Part shown: piece by piece, positions 1-5,787 of the stretch | How the letters are laid out: each line of letters begins with the position of its first letter | Numbering within the stretch: position 1 is the stretch's first letter | Source: an uncultured Collinsella sp. | GTDB taxonomy: Bacteria; Actinomycetota; Coriobacteriia; Coriobacteriales; Coriobacteriaceae | Assembly (NCBI GenBank): GCA_902494945.1 | Contig: CABUVF010000135.1 | Span: 1 to 5,787 of the forward strand | DNA length: 5,787 nt | Reading direction: 5' to 3' | Notes under the pieces: generated by a model | What the model saw: only the letters and a program-made list of their open reading frames with translations | Told to the model about the DNA's origin: nothing | Database searches by the model: none | Translations under genes and position numbers: made by a program

Positions 1-131
1 CGCTCGTCGAGGTTGAACTCGACCATACCCGACTTTTCCAGACGCGCTTTCATACGCGAGACGGCGTGGTCGCGCTTAACTCCGTCGGTACCGACGATCA
101 GATATGCCGGCAGCAAACCGGTTTCGGACAT
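1..131 (-). CDS. holA: DNA polymerase III delta subunit, N-terminal fragment (cut by window edge)
   Basis: Only the first 43 codons are visible; the gene continues past the left edge. HolA is the delta subunit of the DNA polymerase III clamp loader, which opens the beta sliding clamp and loads it on primed DNA. The start of the protein reads LLPAYLIVGTDGVKRDHA (residues 6-23), which matches the usual beginning of delta proteins: a short beta strand leading into a degenerate nucleotide-binding loop (here GTDGVKRD), followed by a helix with basic residues. The ATG start is well supported by a GGAGG eight bases upstream. The position just downstream of comEC also fits, because comEC-holA is a common bacterial gene order. 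The identification rests on a short fragment plus this context, so another AAA+-like protein cannot be fully excluded. Confidence 0.8.
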   Translation of the reverse strand, partial: MSETGLLPAYLIVGTDGVKRDHAVSRMKARLEKSGMVEFNLDE

Positions 132-144
132 TGCGCCCCCCTCC
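132..144 (-). promoter_or_regulatory. Shine-Dalgarno site of holA
   Basis: On the minus strand the sequence is GGAGG (140-144) followed by eight bases and then the ATG at 131-129. This is a near-ideal ribosome binding site. It fixes the holA start and shows that holA has its own strong initiation signal and need not rely on coupling to comEC translation. Confidence 0.75.
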
Positions 145-171
145 CGCAGGCCTTCGTATTCGTTCCGTGCC

Positions 172-201
172 ATTCTAGCCCAGGGGCCCACCACACGCCA
201 A
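172..201 (-). promoter_or_regulatory. possible housekeeping sigma-factor promoter for holA
   Basis: In the 78-base gap between comEC and holA the minus strand has TTGGCG (196-201) and TAGAAT (172-177), separated by 18 bases. The -10 box differs from TATAAT at one position and the -35 box from TTGACA at two. Transcription would start near 165, giving a leader of roughly 35 bases before the holA ATG. No terminator is visible after comEC, so holA could also be read through from the com genes; this promoter would be an additional internal start. Motif match only. Confidence 0.4.
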
Positions 202-209
202 CGACGTCG

Positions 210-2513
210 TCACGGTCGCTGGCATCGCATCGCAAAGCCATTCGCAGTCGGTGTGACGGTAATGTCGCCGTGTTCGATGGTACACGCGAACACACCACCC
301 GCTTCCTTAACGGCATCGATGCAGGCATCGGACGGATGGCCGTATCGATTCCCCTCACCGGCGCTTGCGAGGGAAAGCTCGGGCTTCAGGACGTCCAGCA
401 ACTCGCCATCGACTGAAACCTTGGAGCCGTGATGCCCAAGTTTAAGGACATCGATATCCCCCACCTCCTGCACGAATTCCCGCTCTTGGTCGAGCTCGGC
501 ATCACCGGTGAGAAGTATTCGCAGGCCCTTGCCTTCCTGAACATAAGAGAGCAGCAGTACAAGCGAGTCCTCATTTCCCTCGCCATCCACGAACTCGAAT
601 GGCCACATCACGCGAGCGCAAAATGAGCCGATGTCGACCGTATCCCCACGGCGCACCTGCCGATACTCCACGCCAGGTCGGTTCAATACCTCGGCAGGAG
701 CATCCTCCAGCGCATCCGCCGCCACGGCAATCGTTCCGACCGAAAACTGTTCGAGCACGGCAGGCAAACCACCCCAGTGGTCCTCATCCCAATGCGTCAC
801 AAAGACGGCATCGATATGGTGCACGTTATTGCGAACCAACGCCGCTACCACGCGCTCGTCGAGCCCGCAGTCGACGAGTGCTACTGCGCCGCCCTGGCGG
901 ATAAGAATCGCATCGGCCTGGCCCACATCGAGCACCGTCACCGAAGGCGGAGCGAATCGATCCCAATAGACGTACGGAATCGCAGCCAAGAGCATCAGGC
1001 ATGCAAGCCCCACCGCCATAGGACGTGCACGGGGACGCGGCCACCAGACCAGCAGAACCGCCAGAAAACACGGCACTAGGTAAATCCACATGTTATCGGG
1101 CGGCACGCTCACGTATGCACCCGGCACGGCGGCAAACAGCTGCTCGAAGAACAGCGCGCAACGGGCGGCAATCATGGGCACAACGAGCGCCCAAGTCCGC
1201 AACGGTCCCACGAGCGAAAAGGGAGCCAGCGCGATCGACACAGCGAGCAGAACGCTCACCACCGGACCGATGACCGCATTTGCAAACGGAGCAATGAGCG
1301 AGAATGTACCGAAGGCAGGAATGGCAATGGGAAGTGTCGCCAGTTGCGAGCACAGCGTGACGGAAAGCACGCTGGCAACGCCCGATGGCACACCTAGCTC
1401 ACCCAACGCGTAGGTCGCATAGGGACAAAAGCACAGAATGGCTAAGACGCTGGCGCATGAAAGCTGAAAGCCCATCTCGAACAGCACCGTCGGCCGCAGT
1501 AGCACAAAGATGGACATGGTTACGAAGAGTGCCGAAAGGCCGTGCCGACGACGCCCCGCGCCGTTTACGACAAGCGTCACGAACACCATGCAGCACGCGC
1601 GCACGGCCGAGGGAGACGCGCCCGTAAAGGCAGCGTAGCCCACAAGCGTTATCGCCAATATCGCCCGCTGAAGACCACGTGAGCACCGAGTCTTTTGCAA
1701 TACACCCTCGATTACAAACCCCACGATAGCCAAATGGCTGCCCGAGACTGCGATAAGATGCGCCGTTCCCGTCACCGAAAACCAGTCGCCCGCCGACTGG
1801 GCGCGCAGCTCGGCCGAACGACCGCAGACGACACCGGCTATGAGCGCACGCGCCGGGTCGGTCGCAGGCGCGATGGACGCAAGCAGCCCATTTCGCAGCC
1901 GATGCAGCGGCCTCGGAGAACCCTCATCGACCGACACAATCCGAACGGCTTTAACCTTGCGCACCTCGCCTCGAAGCACGCGTGAGCGCCCATACGCATC
2001 GTTCTCAAAGCGCGAAATTCGACCGATAGCACGTACATGCGAACCGGCGCCGAGCTCGCGATCACACGACAGCCGCACCTGACCCAAACGCTTTTCGCCC
2101 GCATACGCATCGCAGGTATAGGAGTACGCACCGTCACTGATGGACGGGTCGCCGTGCACAACAAACTCGAGACTGCTCGCAGCCCGATTATCCAGTGCGC
2201 TCGAAGCACGCAGTGTCCCGATCGCCCAACCCGCGGACACGACCGCCCCCGCCAAGAAGCCAAGGCCCGCGGCATAAAGCCATCGTCTCCACCGCACAAG
2301 GCGCATACGGGACCGAGCCAATACGATACAAGCCGCAGCCGCAACGGGAATGGCCATAAGCGACGCGACGGGCGCTGCCCGCTCTCCCAACAGCAAATCG
2401 GCCGCCATGTTAAGTACCAAGCCACAGCTCACACACAAGCCGGCACAAAACGCCATCGTCCACGGCATCAATGGCCGTGGTGGCATCACTTGCTCGCGAT
2501 CGGTCGCACTCAT
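210..2513 (-). CDS. comEC: ComEC/Rec2 family DNA-uptake channel protein
   Basis: ComEC is the inner-membrane channel that passes single-stranded DNA into the cytoplasm during natural transformation. This 767-residue protein has the full family architecture. Hydrophobic segments lie at about 18-42, 45-66 and 78-100. A soluble OB-fold-like (DUF4131) region follows at about 105-195, with Cys134 and Cys150. The polytopic Competence domain covers about 220-490 and has the hallmarks HLIAVSGSHLAIVG (252-265), GASPSAVRACCM (298-309) and FQLSCASVLAI (349-359). After a last membrane segment (about 498-515) comes a metallo-beta-lactamase-like domain (about 522-767) with LDVGQADAILI (528-538), HWDEDH (574-579), TGDAE (669-673), LGHHGS (692-697) and YGHP (724-727). 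This domain has been proposed to degrade the non-transported strand. Nothing is truncated. I chose the ATG at 2513 because it overlaps the comEA stop as ATGA; the reading frame could start four codons earlier at a TTG (2525), but no Shine-Dalgarno site supports that. There is no strong site for the ATG either, so translation is probably coupled to comEA. Confidence 0.95.
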   Translation of the reverse strand: MSATDREQVMPPRPLMPWTMAFCAGLCVSCGLVLNMAADLLLGERAAPVASLMAIPVAAAACIVLARSRMRLVRWRRWLYAAGLGFLAGAVVSAGWAIGTLRASSALDNRAASSLEFVVHGDPSISDGAYSYTCDAYAGEKRLGQVRLSCDRELGAGSHVRAIGRISRFENDAYGRSRVLRGEVRKVKAVRIVSVDEGSPRPLHRLRNGLLASIAPATDPARALIAGVVCGRSAELRAQSAGDWFSVTGTAHLIAVSGSHLAIVGFVIEGVLQKTRCSRGLQRAILAITLVGYAAFTGASPSAVRACCMVFVTLVVNGAGRRRHGLSALFVTMSIFVLLRPTVLFEMGFQLSCASVLAILCFCPYATYALGELGVPSGVASVLSVTLCSQLATLPIAIPAFGTFSLIAPFANAVIGPVVSVLLAVSIALAPFSLVGPLRTWALVVPMIAARCALFFEQLFAAVPGAYVSVPPDNMWIYLVPCFLAVLLVWWPRPRARPMAVGLACLMLLAAIPYVYWDRFAPPSVTVLDVGQADAILIRQGGAVALVDCGLDERVVAALVRNNVHHIDAVFVTHWDEDHWGGLPAVLEQFSVGTIAVAADALEDAPAEVLNRPGVEYRQVRRGDTVDIGSFCARVMWPFEFVDGEGNEDSLVLLLSYVQEGKGLRILLTGDAELDQEREFVQEVGDIDVLKLGHHGSKVSVDGELLDVLKPELSLASAGEGNRYGHPSDACIDAVKEAGGVFACTIEHGDITVTPTANGFAMRCQRP

Positions 2514-3220
2514 ACGCAAATGCAATCTTTGATTTTGGCGAGCTTCTTCTCACCAATCCCCGATACGCGCATCAGGTCATCAACTGAGGTAAAAGCACCG
2601 TTCTTTGTCCGCTCATCGATAATCGACTGAGCCATAGAAGGCCCGATACCAGAAAGCGTCTGCAGCTCCGCCGCACTTGCCGTATTGATGTTCACGAGCC
2701 CCGACGAAGACCCCGCGCCGGGAGTCGTATCAGCACCGATTTCGGCCCCGTCGACCGCCCCAGCCGCTTGTTGCTCCCCCACCGTCGGAACATAGATCTT
2801 TTGGCCATCTGTGATCTTGGACGCACGATTAAGCCCTGTCACATCCGCCTCGGCCGTAAGCCCTCCGGCGGCATCGATCGCTTGGGACACCCGTGCTCCA
2901 TCTTTGAGCCGATACACGCCAGGCCTCACAACGGCGCCATCCACATCGACGTACACCTCGGCAGCAGAGGAGCTCTTGGCCGAAGACTCATCGGCATCAT
3001 CAGGAGACGCATCCCCGGCCCCGCGCACATCCGAGGAGCTCGCCTCATCACTATGCTCAAACGACACGCCGCTGGAGCGGCTATTAAAACTTGCCATCGC
3101 TAAGCCGCTCGCGGCGGCAATGACAACCAAAATCGCCACCACCACCGCCTTGTGTCCGAGTAACTTGCCCGCCAAGCGGTCCATCCGTTTAACCCGTTCG
3201 TGTTGTTCGCGCTGCGCCAT
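2510..3220 (-). CDS. comEA: ComEA family DNA receptor (TM anchor, SLBB domain, helix-hairpin-helix)
   Basis: ComEA is a membrane-anchored extracytoplasmic protein that binds incoming double-stranded DNA and hands it to ComEC. In this 236-residue protein a short basic cytoplasmic tail (1-23) is followed by one transmembrane helix (about 24-44). A low-complexity Ser/Asp/Ala-rich linker (about 47-87) leads to a SLBB-type domain (about 88-146, with VDGAVVRPGVYRLKDG at 93-108). A second flexible Gly/Ala-rich linker leads to the tandem helix-hairpin-helix DNA-binding domain (about 174-232). That domain opens with LVNINTASAAEL and has two hairpins, GIGPSMA (191-197) and GIGEKKL (221-227). The order SLBB then HhH is usual for Gram-positive ComEA. 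I chose the ATG at 3220 because GGGAGG lies seven bases upstream; the frame is open further, to 3298, but the earlier starts (3298 and 3241) lack such a site and would precede a clear basic-tail/TM anchor with about 26 unlikely residues. The protein ends in DCICV, with two cysteines outside the membrane. The stop overlaps the comEC start (ATGA), so the two proteins are made together. Confidence 0.93.
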   Translation of the reverse strand: MAQREQHERVKRMDRLAGKLLGHKAVVVAILVVIAAASGLAMASFNSRSSGVSFEHSDEASSSDVRGAGDASPDDADESSAKSSSAAEVYVDVDGAVVRPGVYRLKDGARVSQAIDAAGGLTAEADVTGLNRASKITDGQKIYVPTVGEQQAAGAVDGAEIGADTTPGAGSSSGLVNINTASAAELQTLSGIGPSMAQSIIDERTKNGAFTSVDDLMRVSGIGEKKLAKIKDCICV

Positions 3221-3233
3221 AGCAAAACCTCCC
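3221..3233 (-). promoter_or_regulatory. Shine-Dalgarno site of comEA
   Basis: The minus strand reads GGGAGG (3228-3233), then seven bases, then ATG. This is the strongest initiation signal in the com operon. It decides the comEA start in favour of the third in-frame candidate over the two upstream ones. Confidence 0.8.
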
Positions 3234-3298
3234 AACACCATCGTGTCAGGAAACGAACGCCGCAGCTTCCGCACGTCCACACCAGTTTTCGCGGTCAA

Positions 3299-3316
3299 AC
3301 CAAAAGCTGACCAAAA
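3299..3316 (-). repeat. short direct repeat upstream of comEA, possible operator
   Basis: On the minus strand TTTTGGT occurs twice (3310-3316 and 3299-3305), separated by four bases, so the copies are 11 bp apart, about one helical turn. An overlapping inverted repeat, GGTCA (3308-3312) and TGACC (3293-3297), has a 10-base spacer. The site lies about 80-95 bases upstream of the comEA start, in the only sizeable gap before the com operon. It could bind a competence regulator, but the copies are short and chance is a real alternative. I saw no convincing -35/-10 pair elsewhere in 3221-3390. Confidence 0.25.
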
Positions 3317-3390
3317 CCTTGCGAAAAAATGTCCATTTATTCAGACACACGTCAGCGAATGAACATCTTGGCATCATTTGCCCAGATAGC

Positions 3391-3423
3391 AAAAGACCGA
3401 CGATACAGGCGCATCGTCGGTCT
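3391..3423 (-). terminator. Rho-independent terminator after thiI
   Basis: An 11-bp perfect inverted repeat, AGACCGACGAT (3394-3404) and ATCGTCGGTCT (3413-3423), encloses an eight-base loop. Read on the minus strand, the stem begins ten bases after the thiI stop codon and ends in a TTTT run (3391-3394). The plus-strand side has no T run after the stem, so the terminator acts in the direction of thiI. It closes the mihF-gmk-rpoZ-thiI operon and separates it from comEA. Confidence 0.85.
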
Positions 3424-3433
3424 ATGCAGGCAA

Positions 3434-4678
3434 TTACTCGTGATCTTGGTAAATCTCACGCGGAGCAAGCTCCGAATGTTTGGGTTTTAAGGTCTTAGGG
3501 GCCTTATACGTGTTGCTGGAGAAGTCGATATACTCGGTCTGCTTTAGCAGGCGCTCGATCATCTCCTCGTGGTCGAACAGCTCCCAGGCCTCGTGCACGG
3601 CATCGAGTTTGGCGTGCGTCTCGGGACGACGCGGCATAAACAGCGTGCAGCAGTCGGGCGCCGCCTCGGTGGAAATATCGAACGTGCCGATTTCCTGAGC
3701 GCGCGCAATAATCTCCTGCTTATCCGAACCGATCAACGGACGGAACACGGGAATTTTCACGGCCTCGTTGACGGCCATGATGTTCTCGAGCGTCTGGGAG
3801 GCAACCTGTCCAAGCGATTCACCGGTCACGATAGCCTTGGCGCCCTCGATATGCGCAATGCGCTCGGCAACCGAATACATAATGCGGCGATACATGATCA
3901 CGCGCAGGTTGCTGGGGCAGGTGACGGAAATCTCACGCTGGCAATCGCCAAACGGCACCACGTACAGGCGGCCGATCTGGACACCCGGCTCAAGCGCACG
4001 GATGATGTCCTGCACCAGGTATTCACTCGTGTCGGGCGTCTGCGGACGACCGGAGAAATGCACCGGCACGCACACCGCGCCGCGACGCGCGAGCATCCAG
4101 GTCGCCACCGGAGAATCGATGCCCGACGACAGAAGCGTCACGACCTTGCCGGCAGAACCCACCGGCAGACCGCCCACGCCGCGCTCGGAGCGCGCGTACA
4201 CGTAAACGCTACCCTGGACCACCAGTACGTGCACCATCGCATCGGGATCGTGCATTTGAACCTTTTTATCGGGGAAGGCCTCACACAGCACCTCGCCCAC
4301 CTGTCGATTGATATCAATCGAGGTGAGCTCATAGTCGGTGTTGGAGCGCTTGGCGTGCACCTTAAACGAATCGAAGGAACCAAACTCGCGCAGCGCCTTC
4401 ACGGCGGCGGCACAGTACTCCTGCGGGTCGCGGTTGGTGTGATACGCCAAAGACACACGAGCAACGCCGGGAACGGTTCGAATGACACGCGCCGCCTCAT
4501 CGGCCTGATGCGCGTTAAAGGTCACGAGGATATAACCGGAAATTCGAGACACGGCATTCACGGAAAAGGCGGCCAAGGCCGCCTTGATGTTATCCATGAG
4601 GATATGCTCAAAATGTGCGCGGTTCTTGCCCTTCAGTCCAACCTCGTGATAGTGGACCAGACAGACGCGAGCCGCCAT
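3434..4678 (-). CDS. thiI: tRNA uridine 4-sulfurtransferase ThiI (no rhodanese domain)
   Basis: ThiI adenylates U8 of tRNA and replaces its oxygen with sulfur to give 4-thiouridine; in many bacteria it also supplies sulfur for the thiamin thiazole. The 414 residues show an N-terminal ferredoxin-like region with EVGLKGKNRAHFE (12-24), a THUMP RNA-binding domain (about 60-165) and a PP-loop ATPase domain from about 177. The PP-loop reads LLSSGIDSPVA (182-192) where the family usually has SGGIDS, so the first glycine is a serine here. APDCCTLFMPRRP (340-352) matches the region of the catalytic cysteine (E. coli Cys344), and Cys344 here seems to align with it. The protein ends soon after, at the length usual for ThiI without the C-terminal rhodanese domain of the 482-residue E. 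coli enzyme. As known for Bacillus subtilis, sulfur would then come directly from a cysteine desulfurase. The ATG abuts the rpoZ stop (TAAATG) and has only a weak upstream AAGG, so coupling to rpoZ translation is likely. A terminator follows. Confidence 0.95.
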   Translation of the reverse strand: MAARVCLVHYHEVGLKGKNRAHFEHILMDNIKAALAAFSVNAVSRISGYILVTFNAHQADEAARVIRTVPGVARVSLAYHTNRDPQEYCAAAVKALREFGSFDSFKVHAKRSNTDYELTSIDINRQVGEVLCEAFPDKKVQMHDPDAMVHVLVVQGSVYVYARSERGVGGLPVGSAGKVVTLLSSGIDSPVATWMLARRGAVCVPVHFSGRPQTPDTSEYLVQDIIRALEPGVQIGRLYVVPFGDCQREISVTCPSNLRVIMYRRIMYSVAERIAHIEGAKAIVTGESLGQVASQTLENIMAVNEAVKIPVFRPLIGSDKQEIIARAQEIGTFDISTEAAPDCCTLFMPRRPETHAKLDAVHEAWELFDHEEMIERLLKQTEYIDFSSNTYKAPKTLKPKHSELAPREIYQDHE

Positions 4679-4960
4679 TTAGGCTTCAGCAACCTTGTGG
4701 CCGAGCGCCTTCTCGTAACGGGCCTCGTCGTAAGAGATGTCGCCGTCGACAATCTCGTCCATAGCCATCGAGATGGTATCGGCACCGGAAAGCCCGATGG
4801 TGATGTCATCAACATCCTGGACGGCAAGCACGCGGTTGTGCTGGCCACGCAGCATGCTATTGATGTCGCAGGCGCGCTTGGAGGCAAGCGAAGCGAGCAG
4901 GAAGCGGTTGTGATCGGTCTTCTCCAGAAGATCGTCAATGCAAGGCTTTACAACGGACAC
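4679..4960 (-). CDS. rpoZ: RNA polymerase omega subunit
   Basis: Omega is the small subunit that helps fold beta-prime and keeps it in the RNA polymerase core. The 93-residue protein shows the family signature: PCIDDLLEKTDHNRFLLA (6-23) followed by SKRACDINSML, the helix that packs on beta-prime, and then a region with TISMAMDEIVDGDISY (62-77), which matches the segment normally reading 'ALeEIa.GkI.y'. The length is within the usual 80-110 residues. The start is GTG, five bases after the gmk stop; AAAGGA (4971-4976) sits ten bases upstream inside the gmk end, and a closer GAGG is only three bases away. In actinobacteria rpoZ commonly follows mihF and gmk, as here; the next gene is often coaBC (dfp), whereas here it is thiI. 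Confidence 0.93.
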   Translation of the reverse strand: MSVVKPCIDDLLEKTDHNRFLLASLASKRACDINSMLRGQHNRVLAVQDVDDITIGLSGADTISMAMDEIVDGDISYDEARYEKALGHKVAEA

Positions 4961-4965
4961 GGACC

Positions 4966-5535
<570 letters not shown>

Positions 5536-5787
5536 TTATTTGGTCAGCTGCTCGAGGAGCTGCTCGCGCTGACGGACGCCGAGGCCCTGGACGCGACGGG
5601 TAGCGGAGATACCGAGCTCCTCCATGATCTTGGCGGCCTTGGCCTTGCCATAACCAGGGAGAGACTCGATGAGGGTGGAAACCTTCATGCGGGAAGCGAT
5701 GGGGTCATCGGAGTTGAGCACGGACTCGAGGGACTTCTCGCCCTTCTTGATCTGCTCGCGAAGCTCAGCGCGGGCGTGACGTGCGGC
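5536..5787 (-). CDS. mihF: actinobacterial integration host factor mIHF, C-terminal part (cut by window edge)
   Basis: The frame is open to the right edge, so the start is outside the window; 83 residues and the stop are visible. mIHF is a nucleoid-associated protein of actinobacteria, unrelated in fold to the HU-like IHF of E. coli; it binds and bends DNA and is essential in mycobacteria. The visible part begins with a basic helix (RHARAELREQIKKGEKSLE), continues with a region containing SRMKVSTLIESLPGYGKAKA, and has the helix-two-turn-helix-like DNA-binding segment AKIMEELGISATRRVQGLG, then a C-terminal QREQLLEQL helix. These are the conserved blocks of the family, whose members are usually about 100-110 residues, so only some 15-25 residues should be missing. 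A GTG at 5719-5721 lies in frame but would cut off the conserved basic helix, so it is not the start. Its stop touches the gmk start. Confidence 0.92.
   Translation of the reverse strand, partial: AARHARAELREQIKKGEKSLESVLNSDDPIASRMKVSTLIESLPGYGKAKAAKIMEELGISATRRVQGLGVRQREQLLEQLTK

Noticed and set aside
201..210. Perfect 10-bp palindrome ACGACGTCGT at the end of comEC.
   Set aside because: It is short, GC-rich, has no loop or T run, and touches the comEC stop codon; expected by chance at this composition.
2511..2525. TTG start of comEC at 2525, four codons upstream.
   Set aside because: The ATG at 2513 forms a classic ATGA overlap with the comEA stop; the TTG has no ribosome binding site.
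2037..2630. A 197-codon open frame on the plus strand opposite comEC and comEA.
   Set aside because: It crosses the comEC/comEA boundary on the other strand, has low-complexity Arg/His/Thr-rich composition and no recognisable motif.
3221..3298. Extension of comEA upstream to starts at 3241 or 3298.
   Set aside because: Neither start has a Shine-Dalgarno site, whereas the ATG at 3220 has GGGAGG at seven bases and gives the expected short basic tail before the membrane helix.
3324..3350. Possible terminator on the minus strand (TTTTTT run after TGTC...GACA).
   Set aside because: The stem is only 4 bp with a long AT-rich loop, far weaker than the 11-bp terminator just upstream.

Overview
The window reads almost entirely on the minus strand and carries conserved housekeeping and DNA-uptake genes of a moderately GC-rich actinobacterium. 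The actinobacterial type of integration host factor (mIHF) at the right edge, directly followed by gmk and rpoZ, is the main taxonomic clue. The overall protein flavour and the comEA-comEC-holA cluster suggest the class Coriobacteriia (Collinsella/Olsenella-like); that finer placement is a recollection-based inference, not proven by the sequence.

Layout in transcription order (right to left). Operon A: mihF (partial, runs off the right edge), gmk, rpoZ and thiI. These genes are packed with 0, 5 and 0 bases between stop and start, and two of them start with GTG. The operon ends in a clear Rho-independent terminator at 3391-3423. A 167-base non-coding stretch between the terminator and the next start (3221-3390, leaving out the terminator) contains a strong ribosome binding site for comEA and a short direct repeat. 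Operon B: comEA and comEC, joined by an ATGA stop/start overlap. After a 78-base gap with a plausible promoter and a strong ribosome binding site comes the 5' end of holA, which runs off the left edge.

How the genes work together: mIHF binds and shapes DNA, Gmk makes GDP for GTP and dGTP pools, omega (RpoZ) stabilises RNA polymerase, and ThiI moves sulfur into tRNA (4-thiouridine) and possibly into the thiazole of thiamin. ComEA (membrane-anchored DNA receptor) and ComEC (membrane channel with a metallo-beta-lactamase-like domain) form the inner-membrane DNA import step of natural transformation. HolA is the delta subunit of the DNA polymerase III clamp loader.

I found no mobile element, CRISPR array, RNA gene or clearly undescribed system. 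The points most worth a second look are a Ser-for-Gly change in the ThiI PP-loop, thiI occupying the slot after rpoZ, an 11-bp-phased direct repeat upstream of comEA, and the cysteine and metal-site details of ComEA and ComEC. Long plus-strand reading frames opposite thiI, rpoZ and gmk are explained as codon-register shadows.
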